DNA from: Paraconiothyrium sp. Pb-2020
Lineage: Eukaryota; Ascomycota; Dothideomycetes; Pleosporales; Didymosphaeriaceae
Length of the DNA stretch: 64,000 nt
Reading direction: 5' to 3'
Assembly (NCBI GenBank): GCA_022419385.1
Contig: JAJUBI010000001.1
Location: forward strand, 1,488,001-1,552,000
How positions within the stretch are numbered: position 1 is the first letter of the stretch; the number at the start of each line of letters is the position of its first letter. The notes under the pieces were generated by a model that saw nothing but the letters and a program-made list of their open reading frames with translations, was not told the origin of the DNA and did no database searches. The translations under genes and the position numbers were made by a program. Shown piece by piece: positions 11,244-23,796 of this stretch.

Positions 11244-13240
11244 TGGATGCTGGCATGCAGCGGTACAGATGAAGACGGCAGCTGCCTCTTCACCCGCTTC
11301 CCGCCAGCCTACAGCCTGTACATGTCGCATGATGTGGCTTTTTTTAACAGCCCTTTCATTTGTCTGAATATACCTCGCTTCGACTTTCCTACGCATTGAC
11401 AAACCGGTCGAACGTCCGATTCGTACGACGTGCAGTGAAGGGTATTGAGCGATCACCAATCAAATGAGATATGTGCTTGTTGAAGTTGCTGCTGAGATGG
11501 GTCGGCATGCGGTAGTGCTGACCGGACCATGCTAACCATAGTATACAGCATAGCCGTAGCGTATGGGCATGGATGGAAGGATCTCACACCCTTTGATACC
11601 ATCGCGCATATGGATCAAAGTAAGATACCTCGATCAAGCAAGCTGAATGCTTAAAAGGTCTTCGGAATTAGTGATCACTGAGCGAGTACCGAAGCTAATA
11701 GCTAGGATCAAACAAACTTACGACGGTGTTTCCATCGGCTAATGGAAAGTCCTTGAAAATGATTGTATGGCGACAATCTTTCGGCGTGCGCTAGAGTCAA
11801 GTAGTGCGTAGGATCTGTAGTCCAACAGTCAAATCTATAGGTTGTAGGCAGCAACTGGTTCCTATTGAGATGATACTAAGTGTGTCCGTAGACTCTGCCT
11901 ACATGCGAGCTGTTACAAGCTAGCAAACAAACAATAAGAAAATAGACTAGGCTTAACTAGGACTAGTCAATTCACCTCAGGGACTATGGGGTGAATAGAA
12001 TCCAACAAAATCAAGGGTTTGGGTGGCTTGCATCTGCACCGTAACGAGATTCAACTACTGAGGCAGGGCTGCGGGACGATGATCAGGATAGAGTCGGTGT
12101 GGAAAATTTTGGAATTTTCGGTGGCGCTTTAGTGGTGAACCTCGCAATTGTCATGTGCCAAGCTACCTTGCGAGTGAGGTGAGCAATGATCGCGCCGATT
12201 TCACCGCGTCTGATTGGCTGCTTTTAGTCATAGACGCGTAGGGCTGATAGTGGCTGCAAGCTAAGCCAGAGCCAACGGTACCTAGCGGTGTTGAAAACCC
12301 GGAGGCATGATCAAGCACTTGTCTAGTACCGCTAGAGGCGCGGGCACTGTCACTAAGTCGGTTGATGCAGACAAAGGTGGAGGCAGGACTGAGGGGCTCA
12401 CAGTACTCGGATAAGGGTAGAGCAGTCTCATAACTTAGATAGAAACGTATTTGACCATTGAATAGTTCTCAGTGAATGCCATTGTGGCAGGACGGCGCCA
12501 CGACCCTACGGATGAACGATGGGAAAAGGCTCTCCGAAGGGAACCCCATGCTAATGACTCCTATTGAACGCGCATGAAGCAAGAGAAATCTGCGTATAGT
12601 AGGACAATAAGTGTGACAGGCGGGTGTCTTTGGTCTGCGGATGTTCAGTTATGGCCAATCCAACGAAGCATGTTTGTTTGCTCCAGTTTGGGCAGAAAGG
12701 TATGAAGGTGACGGCCCCGGGAATCAGGCTGGGGTTGTTCGGCGCCAGGATCAAGTTCTGGGCCCAATTTGTGAGGCTCGGCCAACCAGGAGTCCGGTTG
12801 ACTAGGTTTAGAAAACCAATTCTGTGAGCCTTTCCCTATTAAGATTGTGTTCCAATGTGCCAGCTCAGAATAGACTGCACACTCCCAAGGTGCTAAATCC
12901 TCTAGTGGAGGCTGCATGCAAGAGGAACGCTGAGTGAGCCTTCCTATCATTTGCTGTCTGTACTGTTCATAGCGCTAGTGCATGCTAATGTACTCCTGCA
13001 GCTGCGAGAGCCAAGAACATGGAGGCTTCGCAAACCGGGGAGTTTCTCTGTGTTGTTTCGCTGATCGGTGCGTGAGGATATAGCGATGCATCATCCGGAG
13101 GCTAGCATTCCACAATTCCGTAGAAAGCGGCGTAGCTGTGATGTAGCCTGTGTGACTGTCCCCTTGAGATAGCTTTTAGGTTTGGCATTGTATTGCCCCA
13201 GAGATGCGGTTGGACAAACGTCGATTCCAATGTCTACGCT
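11244..13240. other. Gene-free stretch
   Basis: No convincing gene. Parts (about 11.6-12.0 kb) look more AT-rich than the neighbouring genes, with frequent stops in all frames. I could not identify a transposon protein or terminal repeats. It could be decayed repeat sequence, but nothing in it proves that. Confidence 0.45.
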
Positions 13241-13729
13241 TCAGCCAGGATGAGGACGGCCATCAGGGCCAAAACCCGGAAGATGGTTGAGGCCATCAGG
13301 TGGACTGTTGAGCAATGCCCAAAAGCCATATAGTATAGCAACAAAGAAGGATATGACCACCAAATGCCCTACCCATTCATGCAGGCTAGAGTCAGACTCT
13401 GATGTTTCAAATTCGGTGCTTGCCGTGGATGAGTCGTCTCGTCCTTGCCAAGTGCCATAGTTGTACGTTGGGGGAACTCCGCCCAACATTGGATTCGTGG
13501 CGTCGTCGTAAGATGGGGGCGGCGCATCAGGCTCATTATGATATCCTGGTGGATCATGGTGACCCGGCGGAGGGCCGTCATGCGTGGGGTGGTGATGATG
13601 TGCCGGGGGCTCCCACGCTGGCGGGGGCTCAGGAGGGGCAGGTTCCTGTGAAGGCTGCGACTGTCAGTATTTCCAGGCATATGGACGATCGCATGTTCAG
13701 GCATAGCATACTGGTGGATGATGGTCCAT
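13241..13729 (-). CDS. Small single-pass membrane protein with three PPxY motifs
   Basis: 140-aa model with exons 13712-13729 (MDHHPP) and 13241-13645, intron 13646-13711 (GTATGC, ACTGAC branch, CAG). Residues 1-58 are Pro/His-rich and hold PPGY (38-41) and PPSY (49-52); a third motif, PPTY, is at 64-67. A Ser/Thr/acidic stretch (78-94) leads to one transmembrane segment (about 97-118, HEWVGHLVVISFFVAILYGF) and a short Gly/Pro tail. PPxY motifs bind WW domains of Rsp5/NEDD4-type ubiquitin ligases, so a role as a membrane adaptor or ligase substrate is a reasonable inference. No sequence homolog comes to mind. It is transcribed away from DOP1, 281 bp apart. The six-codon first exon is the least certain part. 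Confidence 0.6.
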
Positions 13730-14010
13730 GAAGATGGCGGATGGCGCGGCTGCAAGTAGCCGGAGAAGCTGCGGGAGTCGGAGCTTGTGTGGGGTCAACC
13801 GTCAAGCTGCTGTGAGGCTTGAGGCTCCTGCCGCGCATGCGTCGGGACGGAAAAACGAGCTGCCGAGGCACTCGTGTCAGGAAGGCGCGATGGCCTTTGA
13901 AGCTCACCTTTCACCAGGCAGACGCGAGAAGGACGCTTCAATTTCTCCAGCCAGCATGTCCAGTGCGCCCCATCCGCACCACAGACATCGCATATACCGT
14001 CTGGCCCAGG
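13730..14010. promoter_or_regulatory. Shared intergenic region between divergent genes (PPxY membrane protein and DOP1)
   Basis: 281 bp separate the two start codons, so both promoters must lie here or overlap the 5' ends. I do not see an obvious TATA box. Open frames crossing this segment have no recognisable content. Confidence 0.5.
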
Positions 14011-17000
14011 ATGGCGCATGACTCCTCTGCTAATCTCCAGATATTCTCGCCAACGGGCTCCGGTCGCTCCTCACCCTCGCCCCGCGTAACGCGCAACCAC
14101 GCCGAAGACGGTACGTCACAGGCAACAAATGCATGCTTGTACCTACAGGCTTACTGAAGCTTGACAGCGCTGCAGAAGAAGGACAAGGGCTTCCGACGCT
14201 ATGCAGCTGGTGTCGAGCGTGCACTCGCACTCTGGGACACGGCACAGCAGGAATGGGCTGACTACATATCGTTCTTGGGAAGGCTTTTGAAGGTCAATAT
14301 GTCCATCTGGTTCTAGGAGGAATTGCGCTCATGTGGTTGTGCTCCAGGCTCTGCAGTCTCACCCTTCCGAAACAACGGTCATTCCCCATAGCGATGCAGT
14401 CGCACTCCGATTAGCGCAGTGCTTGAATCCAACATTACCCTCTGGAGTACACCAGAAGGCACTGGAAGTGTATTCGTACCTGTTCTCAACCATCGGTGTA
14501 TGCCAAATCCAGTCCCGGTAGCCTACGTATGCTGACCCAGGTCCAGAAAGTTGCGCTTGCTCGTGATCTTGGCCTCTACTTCCCAGGATTGTCCTCAGTG
14601 CTCTCCTTTGCCTCGCTCTCGGTCCGCCCACTGTTCCTAACCGTATACGAGAGCCACATTCTGAAGCTTGACGGGTCAGCCCTTCGCCCGGCCCTCAAGG
14701 CCATCATCTTGTCTTTGCTTCCAGGTTTGGAGGACGAGACTAGTGAAGACTTTGAGCGCATGGTATCTGCACTCGACAAGCTACGTGAGGCCGTAAGGAG
14801 TCACTCAGGCGGAACCTCTGATGCAACAACCGAGTCCGGCTCATCGCACTTCTGGCAATGCTTCTTTTTGGCGACCATCACAAATGCCTCCCGAAGACAA
14901 GGTGCTCTTGCCTATCTCGTGCGGCGCTTGCCCAAGTTCAGCCTTCCTCAACGGCGTGCTTCCGTAACGACAGACTCCGATGCACACTCTGAAGGACTGT
15001 TGCTCGAAGCTGAAGCCGCCATTACTCCAGAGCCGGGGTTGCTTATCCGATGCTTCGAAGCTGGTCTTTCTGATACTCAACTATTAATACAACGAGGCTT
15101 TCTTGATTTGCTTGTCACACATTTGCCTCTGGACTCTCCCGTACTTCAAGACCGGATCGGCAAACAGGACCGAGAGCGGATTGTGGCAGCTGCTGCAGGC
15201 GTTGTTTCACGAAGAGACATGAGCTTGAATCGAAGACTGTGGGCCTGGTTCCTCGGTCCCGAGCCGGCACCCGATCCAGATGGCAACGACGTTGTTGTAT
15301 CACCAACGCAAGACAAACATGGCGCAGCCTCCGACCCATCAGCCTACCATGCCGCCTATTTTTCGCACTTCGGTCTTGAAGCCTTGACTCAGAGTGTCAT
15401 GAACATGATCAACAGATCTACGAAAAATCCTGCTGAGCGCGCCAAACCATTTCGTGTGTGCCTGTCTCTCATGGATCGATGGGAAGTCGGAGGTTTGATT
15501 GTGCCGGAGATTTTTCTCCCTGCACTACAAAGCATCGAGTCATACAGTAGAACAGCTACGAAGTCTCAAGTCGACGAGGTCTTGCGAAGCGCAAGTACTT
15601 TCTTTGATGGCGTCGATAGCGGACTGATCTGGGGCAAATTAATTCAATTAGTCACGACATCGCTGGAGCCAAACTCTTCGAGCCGACGAGAAGCCCTTGG
15701 ACATATGCGGTTGGCCAAATTTGTCCTATCCCGCTTCAACCTCAAAGAAGAAGACATGCTGCTACATCATATGCCACTGATGATCTTCTCCGCCCTTGCA
15801 GCGTTGAACAGTGAATCCAGCAGTGCTTCGAGCCTGTTCAGTCACGATCGAGAAGTCGTAGATCTTGCACTTGAAATCGTCGATTCGCTCGTTCAGATCG
15901 TGCCCGATCGAGCGATTAGGGGATCCCAAAACAAAACGAGCAGCAATGACATAGACCAAGCAAAGGGTGTTGCTCTCGAGAAAATACAAGCCTTCTATGA
16001 TGAATCTCAGGGCAGTCTGGATATGGTAGATCCCCCTTTCACCGCTCCTGAACTTGGCCACTTCATTGTCGAGGAATCAACGCGAATGTTCCTTGCCTTT
16101 GTTCAACTCCATCCCGATGTCTCTGCGGAGATACCTTCCAAAATATTGGCGAATGTTATCGTCAAGGTCCAGCAATTCGACGTACTGAACAACATGAAAC
16201 CGTTCGCAGTGATTCAAAAAGTCCTGTCAGCGCCTGCCAGCAACAGCGGTCCACCATTAGCGTTTTCTCGCCTAAGTGCAATTACCACAGTTCTTACTGG
16301 CCTGCAGATTGCGAGACCTTCGGACCCATACATTAGCGAATCGCAGATTGGTGAGATTGTTCATCCCTTGGTTGCTGCGTTCTGGCAGTATCTTTCACCG
16401 TTGATGCCGAAATATCACGTAGAGGCTGTGAGGTGCATACTGCAGTTACACAATATTTCGCCTTCAAATCGTGTTGTAGAAGCAGCTTTGTCTTCAATTT
16501 TGGTGCCAGACAAACTGGAAGGGTCGTCAAGCCTCCCTTCTGCTGATGCCAGCCGTCGGTTTTCGGTAATCTGGACCCATACTATGTATGAGCTCAGTTT
16601 GCAGTCGGAGAAGCGCGGTACTTTATCACGTCGCGCGAGTGCAATGAGTCTCTCGAGTCTCGCCACTCAGGAGGTCAGCTTCCATTCCCTATTGTCAAGA
16701 CCGCTGATGCTGCTCCTTGATCTGCTTGGTGAAGAAGGAACCGAGGCCGCTGCTGTGTTCAGCACTTGGCTTCAAGATCTTCCCACCCTCAACAAGGTCT
16801 TCGAGGTACTAGTCACTCAGTTGGGGTACCTTCGATACTTATTCACCACCGACAGCCTGGCTCCTGGGATAGCGCACCATCCAAGAAGCTTGCAATATGA
16901 AGGAGACGATAGCAAGGATTGTCTCTACTATCTAAAACATATCCACAACATACTGAAACGACCTTCGCAATACACTTGGGCGACACTAGCTGAAGAGGCC

Positions 17001-19831
17001 GGTCCACGTCCCAACGAAACGACACCTAGGGTATCGTTGCAAGAGTGGGTCGTAAGGACGTGCTTGAAGACTATCTCTTTGAACGATAACAAGAAAGATG
17101 CTGAAAAGCCAGCGCATCTGCAAGAGCTTTACCATGTGTCCGTTGACATCATCTCGCAAATCTACGGCAGTCCATTCGCGCCAGCTTTAAGGGACTTGGA
17201 GCTTGAGATCCCTCTGATGGCTCGTCTAAGGTCAGCTGGGCCTTCCCTACAAAGTCTGCTACTTGGCGCATGTTTACATGCTCTGCGACTTCGTCTCACT
17301 CGGCAGAAAGAAGCCCAGGTACCAGAGCAGAGACTTCAGAGCTCCGCATCTCACAAGCCAAGACCATCTCTAGCTACCAATAGGGACTCCCTGGAAGCCG
17401 AACATGCGCCCGTTCCGCCACCGCCTCAATTGGTAGATGTTATCAAGTATGGATTCTCTTCCTCGTCAAGTCGCCTTGTTTTAGACGATTGGGTTAACTT
17501 CCTCGTGGAGGTGCTCCCGCTCTTTGCGGATGCCATTTTCCAGAATCTACTCCCCCTAGTGGAGTGCTTTTGCAAGGAAATCCGGAAGACTTTCGAGGAA
17601 CTGAAGGGTATCTTTTGTACCAAAAGATTTGCCGGAAACATTTCGCCTGAGACGACTCTCATATCCCTCATCAACGGGTTAGAGCAGATTCTTGCTAGAG
17701 CACATGACCGTCTCATAATGCAAGAGACAAGGTCTGTTGCCCAAAAATCCCCAGAGCAACCTCAGGGATTCTTTGGAAACATGGTATCTGGTGTGTTCGC
17801 ATCAGAGGCACAGCAATCGCGCACACCGACAGCTAATAGCAGACTGACCGTGTTGCTGTGTTTCCAAGACACTGTACGCATATGCTTCGCTATCTGGTCA
17901 TGGGGAGGTTATGTGACAAACGGTGGACAGCAAGATCCGACATCAGCCTCTTCATTTGGTTATACCTCCTTGCGCATGCGAAATCGAGCGCGGCGAATAC
18001 TGGAACATTTGTTCGCTGCGGAAGCGCTGGAATGCCTGGAGACGCTCATAGTGTTGTGGTCAAATTCATCCAAAAACGATACCCAAGTAGTAGCCATCAT
18101 GGGGCTTCTCAACGTTTTAAATGGGTCAAAGCCGAAACACACAATTCCGGCGATTTTCAATGCTGTATACAGTCGAACAAATCCGAACGCTCTAGAACCC
18201 AACCGCATGTCTACTCTGACATCCGACCTCACAGATACAGACCTTGTTGCTTTCTTAGTTGACTACACCAAGTCCCTAGAGGATGATGCCATGGATGAAA
18301 TATGGCAAGATTGCACTCTATTTCTGCGAGATGTTCTCGCAAATCCACTTCCTCACAGGCAAATATTGCCGCTGCTCCTGGAATTCACGGCCGTCATCGG
18401 GCAAAAGGTCGACAACACCAACTTCGGCGAGCAACGAAAAATGAGGAAGGAGCTAGCAGTACGTGACTGGAGCATAGACTTTTCTCGACGATGCTGACTT
18501 GAGCACAGGATATATTCCAGCGTATCCTAACTGCCGTCTTCACCACACGCCCAATGGGCCATTTTCAGGAGCCTCACTCCGGCCAGGGAAACGCCAAAGC
18601 GTCAGAGAAGCTTTATATTTCCACAAACAGCTCCCTCTCGCAGAAGCGTGCTGCGGACATAGTTACTGTATTGAACGCCATAGTTCCACATCTGCCCACA
18701 ATACTTGTGGAGAACGAGCGCATCTCAACCGTGGCGACCAATATCGCCACTTCGGTCATTGGCCCTACCTTCCGCACCAAAGCCTTTCCTGACAACGTAA
18801 CGAGCGGCGTTCTAGACCTGCTCCAATCATTAGCCAGAGTCGCACAGGGTAACAGGTTCTGGAAAAAGGAGCTCTACGACGCTTTCAACGATAGTCGATT
18901 TTTCAACACACCATTACCCTTGCTAAGAGACTCCTGGCTGCCCATCTTAGCACAATGGGTATACTCCGATAAAGATCGTTTACCGGAATTGCTGAGTAGA
19001 TTGAGTGCGCCCACTACAGCAGGCATAATGTTCGGCGTAGGCGCCTCCTCTGCCCGTCAAGAAGCAGATCGCAAGACGCAACTCACGCTCCGCCGCGTCG
19101 CGCTGCTTGTCTTGTCTAGCGCCGAGGACGCATTCACTCCAAATATCCCAGCCATCATGTCCTCGGTCACGGAACTCCTAACCGCGACACCCGCATCCTC
19201 ACCGTCTTCAATAACCCGCGCAGACGTCCTCATCCTCCTCCGTGCCCTCATCCTTAGAACATCATCTATCCACCTAGCGGCCTTGTGGCCAACTATCAAC
19301 GCCGAACTTACATCCGCATTGAGTAGTCTACTTCCCGAGGCGACAAATAGAGAGCACTACAACAATGCTGGCATCATACAGGCATGCAAATTGCTAGATG
19401 AGCTTATTATCCTCAACCCAGATGATTTCCAGCTCATCGAATGGCTTTATATCTGCGACACTATTGACGCCGCATATCCAACTGACGCCACCACCTCTCC
19501 TTACCCTGCCAGTCTTGCAGACGAGATTGCACAAGTGCTACAAGCTACCGGATCTTCGAATGCACGTCCGATGACACACAGCATGACTGACAACGGTGGC
19601 GAACCGCAAAGGATGCTTATCTTGGATCCGCTTATCGAGGCGTTGGAGAGAGAAGAGGGCGCAGAAGTGATCGAGATGGCGAGGGGCGAATTGATTGATA
19701 GGGTTGTGCGACCTTTCTTAGGGAGCCTGGGTATGTTGGCTTTTGAGTCTACGTATGGAGGTGGCGAGATAGATGTGGATGGCGTTTGGGCGAGTGTGGT
19801 CGCTGATGCTAGGGGGGTGGAGTCGTTGTGA
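14011..19831 (+). CDS. DOP1: DOP1 (Dopey) family protein
   Basis: Very large cytosolic/peripheral membrane protein of the Dopey family. The yeast homologue acts with the Neo1 flippase and Mon2 in endosome-Golgi traffic, and the Aspergillus homologue affects morphogenesis. Exons: 14011-14110, 14168-14292, 14348-14497, 14541-18458, 18509-19831, giving exactly 1872 codons including the stop (1871 aa), close to the family's usual size. The N-terminal Dopey domain is clear: EWADYISFLGRLLKALQSH, then GVHQKALEVYSYLFSTIG, then GLYFPGLSSVLSFASLSVRP. The remainder is alpha-helical, with further conserved blocks at the C-terminal end (residues about 1450-1870). All four introns are 43-57 nt with good splice sites. 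Start chosen at 14011 (MAHDSSANLQ) because it is in frame with the first conserved exon and divergent from the neighbour. Confidence 0.95.
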
Positions 19832-20057
19832 AAGAGCTTGTTATTGAGGTATCGCATCCCTCACGTGTACGGGTGATGCCGTTGAACGATTCCATCAGTA
19901 TACTTGTGAATTCGCACAGGAAGATCTAGACCAAGAGCAAGTTCTGTCTACTGATATACTAAGGCAAACGACACATGGAGCCCTAGTCGATACCGCGACG
20001 GACTTATATGTCCCTTAACCGCTCGCGGCCTGATCTATCCATCACCACCACTTTCGA

Positions 20058-21166
20058 CTATCGCCCTCTCAACGCTAACGCACTTTCCCTGTCCTCCACC
20101 GGCCAGCTCGTCCCATACGTATACTTGGTAGCCACATCTGACTTCATCCAAGCTCTCTTACTGTTATATAACTCAAGCAACCGACAACTAACATCCACGA
20201 CAAACTCCGCCGGCGCCCCACTGGCCACCTTCCTCCACTCCTCCATCGCTTCATCCGCCCAAGTCAACGTACAATCCACCACGAACTCCCTCAGCAAGCT
20301 CCTCATCCCCGACCGGGTATTTTCGTACACCCAAGTAATCGCCATTTCCTGAGGTGTTCCCGCATCACCGTCCTTCAAGATCACCGGTACGATGTTCGCG
20401 AGGAAGGTGGCGTCTTTGAGCTCGAGAGCGAGGAGGAATGCTTCATAGAGGTAGAGGGTGAAAGTTGTGCTGGGTCGCGGGATCGTGGAGTCGAGGTAGA
20501 GGGAGAGGCGGTCAGGTGGGGTTATGGCCCAGAGACAGTAGAGGAAGAGGGCTTTATGATCGACATCTAAGTGCACAACTGGGTAGCGTGGGTCAATGGG
20601 GGTGGAGGGGAGTGTCGTGGCTGGTTGCGGGGGTTGCCTTAGGGTGCTGATGGGCTGTCTGTTGGGTGCGTCATTTTGATGCGGTCCACCCCCGCCTCTG
20701 TGGAGCAGAGTGACAGAGGGTTTAGTCTCACGGAAGAGCTTGTAATTGAAAAGTTCGGACGTTTTGACCAGCGTATTTTCGTTTATCTTGAACACTTCGT
20801 CTGTGTCGCGTGCTTGTAGCTGGATGATTCTACCACTGTGATTGTCAATCGTGTTTTTCCCGCCGGCGAGACGTACAGCGCAGCATACCTGGGAGCAAGC
20901 GTCGTTGGTACAGGTGACCTTCGCTTGCGAGGAAACGTCGCAGTGTCCTGGCTAGAGCCTGCGGGGAAATCGGCACGAGAGTCAACTTTCCGCTTATAGG
21001 AAGAAGATCTCGCGGGCGGAGGGGGTATGCTGTCTAGTGACGACTGCTGGCTGGATATCGGAGCCGGGCTTGGAGGCCAGAGAGCTCGTGCCAGGGACAG
21101 CGGACTTAGAGTACTGCTTGAATTTGAGGTATCCCGAGCATTCGGCATGCGTTTTGGTGATGACAT
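20058..21166 (-). CDS. BTB/POZ-like domain protein
   Basis: 353-aa model: exon 1 20877-21166, intron 20830-20876 (GTACGT, TTGAC branch, TAG), exon 2 20058-20829. The first about 95 residues are Ser/Pro-rich with basic clusters (RKRRS, possible nuclear localisation). The C-terminal two thirds fit the layout of fungal BTB proteins: a strand with IIQLQARDTDEVFKINENTL, then VDHKALFLYCLWAI, then YLYEAFLLALELKDATFLANI, and WVYENTRSGMRSLLREFVVD. In that family this C-terminal layout follows a dimerising BTB fold. The BTB motif itself is divergent, so the family assignment is moderate. Any link to a Cul3 ligase is speculation. It is convergent with DOP1 (226 bp apart). Confidence 0.75.
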
Positions 21167-21719
21167 ATTGGAAATGGTGGATCTCTAGCAGTCTTGGTGT
21201 TGATGGTGTAGCTTTAGGAAATACGTGGTGGAGAAATATAGAACGGAACGATGTGTTTCATTATGAAGGTGCGAACGCCGCTTTGGCCTGTGCTAAGTAT
21301 CAAACGTTGTTCGGGTTGAAAGCAAAGCTTCGCGCTGTTGTAGACAGTTTGCTTCCGTACATCATACGATGGAATCCAGTTGTATAAAATTGAAAACCAA
21401 CGGCAGCAATCAACCAAACCCTAACTGCTGATAGTGTAGGTACCGATATGACTTAGTCAAAATAAACCATAGAGAATCAGATGTGGTCCGTAGAATTTGG
21501 TGGTGATGGCGGAATCAAGAAATCGAAAGGTTGTCGTCCTTTGCTAACAAACCAGAGTGGACTAAGTATCACCTGCCGCCTGAGCTGCATGAGACTTGAG
21601 CCAATCACCACGCGTGACGATTTGACGTAATCAAGCTCCTGCACCGTAGTGCCATCTCGCCCCCTATGTTCATTACAATGCTCTTTCTCCCGAGCGAGCT
21701 TCGAGTCTGTTCAGTAAAA
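21167..21719. other. Intergenic, nothing recognised
   Basis: Only short frames with no domain content between the BTB gene start and the F-box remnant. It presumably holds the BTB gene promoter. Confidence 0.4.
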
Positions 21720-22383
21720 ATGCCCCCCAACTTACTTTCGCCTGAATTGATTGTCGCGATCTTCGAGCTGCTGGACCCTTTCTCAAGCTTCGACTTCGCG
21801 CTCATCTGCAAAGCACATTGGAACCTGAGCAACAGCATCCTTTAAAAACACCAGCGACTGATTGCCGAAAATCGTGTAACCGATGCCAGAGACACGAGAT
21901 ACCCATATCAGAACCATGTTCTATGTGAAAAGCTGAAAGAGATATTAAAGAACCCGGTCGTTGGGGAGCATGTGCGCGAGACCAGTTTGCCCAGCTCTCG
22001 CGCGACATATTTGGACGGAAAGGCATTCCATGATGTCCAGCTCACCGCACAGAGTGCACGACTACCCCAAGAAGTCTTTGGTCGATGTGCTGTGGCGTGC
22101 CAACAGGCCGAATGACTATATGAGTCGGTGAACATAGATCTCGCACCTGATCGCAGCACATGGGATAATGGGTTTCGGTTTCGAAAGGTTCCTCAGAGCC
22201 AGTCATCGTAATGTTTGTGCACCACATGCCCTACCTCATGACGTTCCGCGTTACGGATCTGGAGATGAGTTCAATTTTCATGAGATGTCTATGCGCTACT
22301 GCAGTGTCATACGGCGACTCCAGCAATTCTGCACTTGCTCCGAAACTATCCTTCCAGCACCTTACAATGGTGGCAGTTACTAA
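21720..22383 (+). pseudogene. Broken F-box protein gene
   Basis: From the ATG at 21720 the frame opens with an F-box: LLSPELIVAIFELLDPFSSF, then DFALICKAHWNLSNSIL. A TAA at 21843 interrupts the F-box-proximal region, and the same frame then continues with sensible sequence (KHQRLIAENRVTDARDTR). Two more in-frame stops follow, TGA at 22113 and TAA at 22209. After that, similar-looking sequence continues in another frame (FVHHMPYLMTFRVTDLE). The three stops could each come from a single C-to-T change (CAA to TAA, CGA to TGA), the change RIP makes, though I cannot prove the ancestral codons. An intact member would be an SCF ubiquitin-ligase substrate receptor. This copy cannot make one. The right boundary is approximate. 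Confidence 0.75.
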
Positions 22384-23118
22384 TATTTGCGCTCCTCGAT
22401 GTTATGCTAATCGGTCGAAATTGTGTCAATTGGAACCTAGGCAGAAGTGCAAAGTTTCCAGAGACTCTGACGCATATAGGGTTGCTGTTTGTCGAGTGCT
22501 ATTCGAAAACAGATATAGCTCTTCCCATGTGTAGCATAGTGTTGTGGACACTCCTCGTTATTCTAGCTGCACGTTGTGCAAGGTACAAGCTATAGCGAGG
22601 AAGCAGCTTTGATCAGACGGATATAGTTCGCCCCCAAGTGTCTTGTAGAGACTTTGTACACGACATGTAGGCCGTGTGTTGACTAGGTCGCATCGTGATA
22701 TGGGACGGAAAGATAACGGACTTGAGCGGCGGCCTAAACAGAGGTGAAGACGGAAGAGTAAGATTAGCGCCGCCGATACTATTACATGAAGGTGCAAGAA
22801 GACGACATCGAGAACCTCCGAAGAACATACGTCGAACATCTATCCCCCACCAATTCAGATCATAAACTGAGTGGCTGATCAAGTTGATGCTCCCCGTCCA
22901 CGTAGTCATTAGGCGGCATTCTGGCTAATATACAGGGGGTTGCTTGATGTAACGTCGAGAATTAACAAGTAAGTTTCACGGCCGGGTTCACGTCACCATT
23001 GAAGGCTCCGTGGCTCCCCATCGGCACCCACGCTATACCCGAATGGATGGTCACGTGTCGATAAGATAAGTCTCCATTCATCCCCGGCTTTTCTCCACCT
23101 CTGCAAAAACATAACAAC
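22384..23118. other. Intergenic, nothing recognised
   Basis: No gene found. The left part could be further decayed F-box sequence. The last 150 bases are the likely promoter and 5' UTR of RSA3. Confidence 0.4.
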
Positions 23119-23656
23119 ATGGCGCCAGCAAGAGGAGCAGTAGGCACAGAAAAGAAGGGCCGTAAGAAGAAGAACAAGAGTCGGACGCAGAGTAAGCCAG
23201 GCGTAACTTTGGACTTTACTTTGCTGATCGTCGTAGTCGAAATTTCCTCTTCAGAAAGCGAAAGCGACACGCCACAGCAGAGCAGCAGAAAGTTCAGCAA
23301 AGCCAGCGCAGTGGTGGGTCCATGTGTCCCTATCTTCTCGCTGAGACAATCCTTACGTTAACTAGCCTGCGAAGAACCAGCAGAATGGCGACATCCTTAT
23401 GAAAGACACATATGATGCATCACGGACATCATCGCCAACGCCAATGAAGTTTAACACAATCAAAAACCTTCCGGAAGAGTTTTCGTCCATTTACTTAAAA
23501 AAGGTCACAGCAGAACTTGCGGATGATCTTGTCAAAGTCCGTGACGCTCAGGACTTCAAGGCGAGCAGTTTGCCTATGCTTGTACATGCGTTGAGGCAGG
23601 GTTCGAGCATTTACTCGGTGGAGGAGAAGAAGAGGATTGTCAATGCAACCGGCTAG
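23119..23656 (+). CDS. RSA3: Ribosome-assembly protein 3
   Basis: Nucleolar factor for assembly of the 60S ribosomal subunit. The 146-aa model has exons 23119-23191, 23237-23313 and 23366-23656, introns of 45 and 52 nt, and closes exactly in frame. The N-terminus is strongly basic (KKGRKKKNKSRTQ), followed by an acidic Ser/Glu stretch (SSSESESD). The C-terminal Rsa3 domain is clear: FSSIYLKKVTAELADDLVKV, then DFKASSLPMLVHALRQGSSI, then YSVEEKKRIV. This is the usual order and size for fungal Rsa3. Its stop codon is only 140 bp from the stop of the convergent SKI3 N-terminal gene. Confidence 0.93.
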
Positions 23657-23796
23657 TGTAGGGAAGCATGGATGGGCGGCGTTTGGGGATTGAATATGAG
23701 ACTCGGCGACCAGATTGTGGTTGCGATGCAAGTTCATGATGTGATGTCAAATAACAAGGCTTTCAAATATTTGTGTTTGTGCGTCTAGGTTCCAGC

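Noticed and set aside
11600..12900. A decayed transposon in the AT-richer gene-free stretch
   Set aside because: No transposase or reverse transcriptase motif, terminal repeats or target-site duplication seen by eye.
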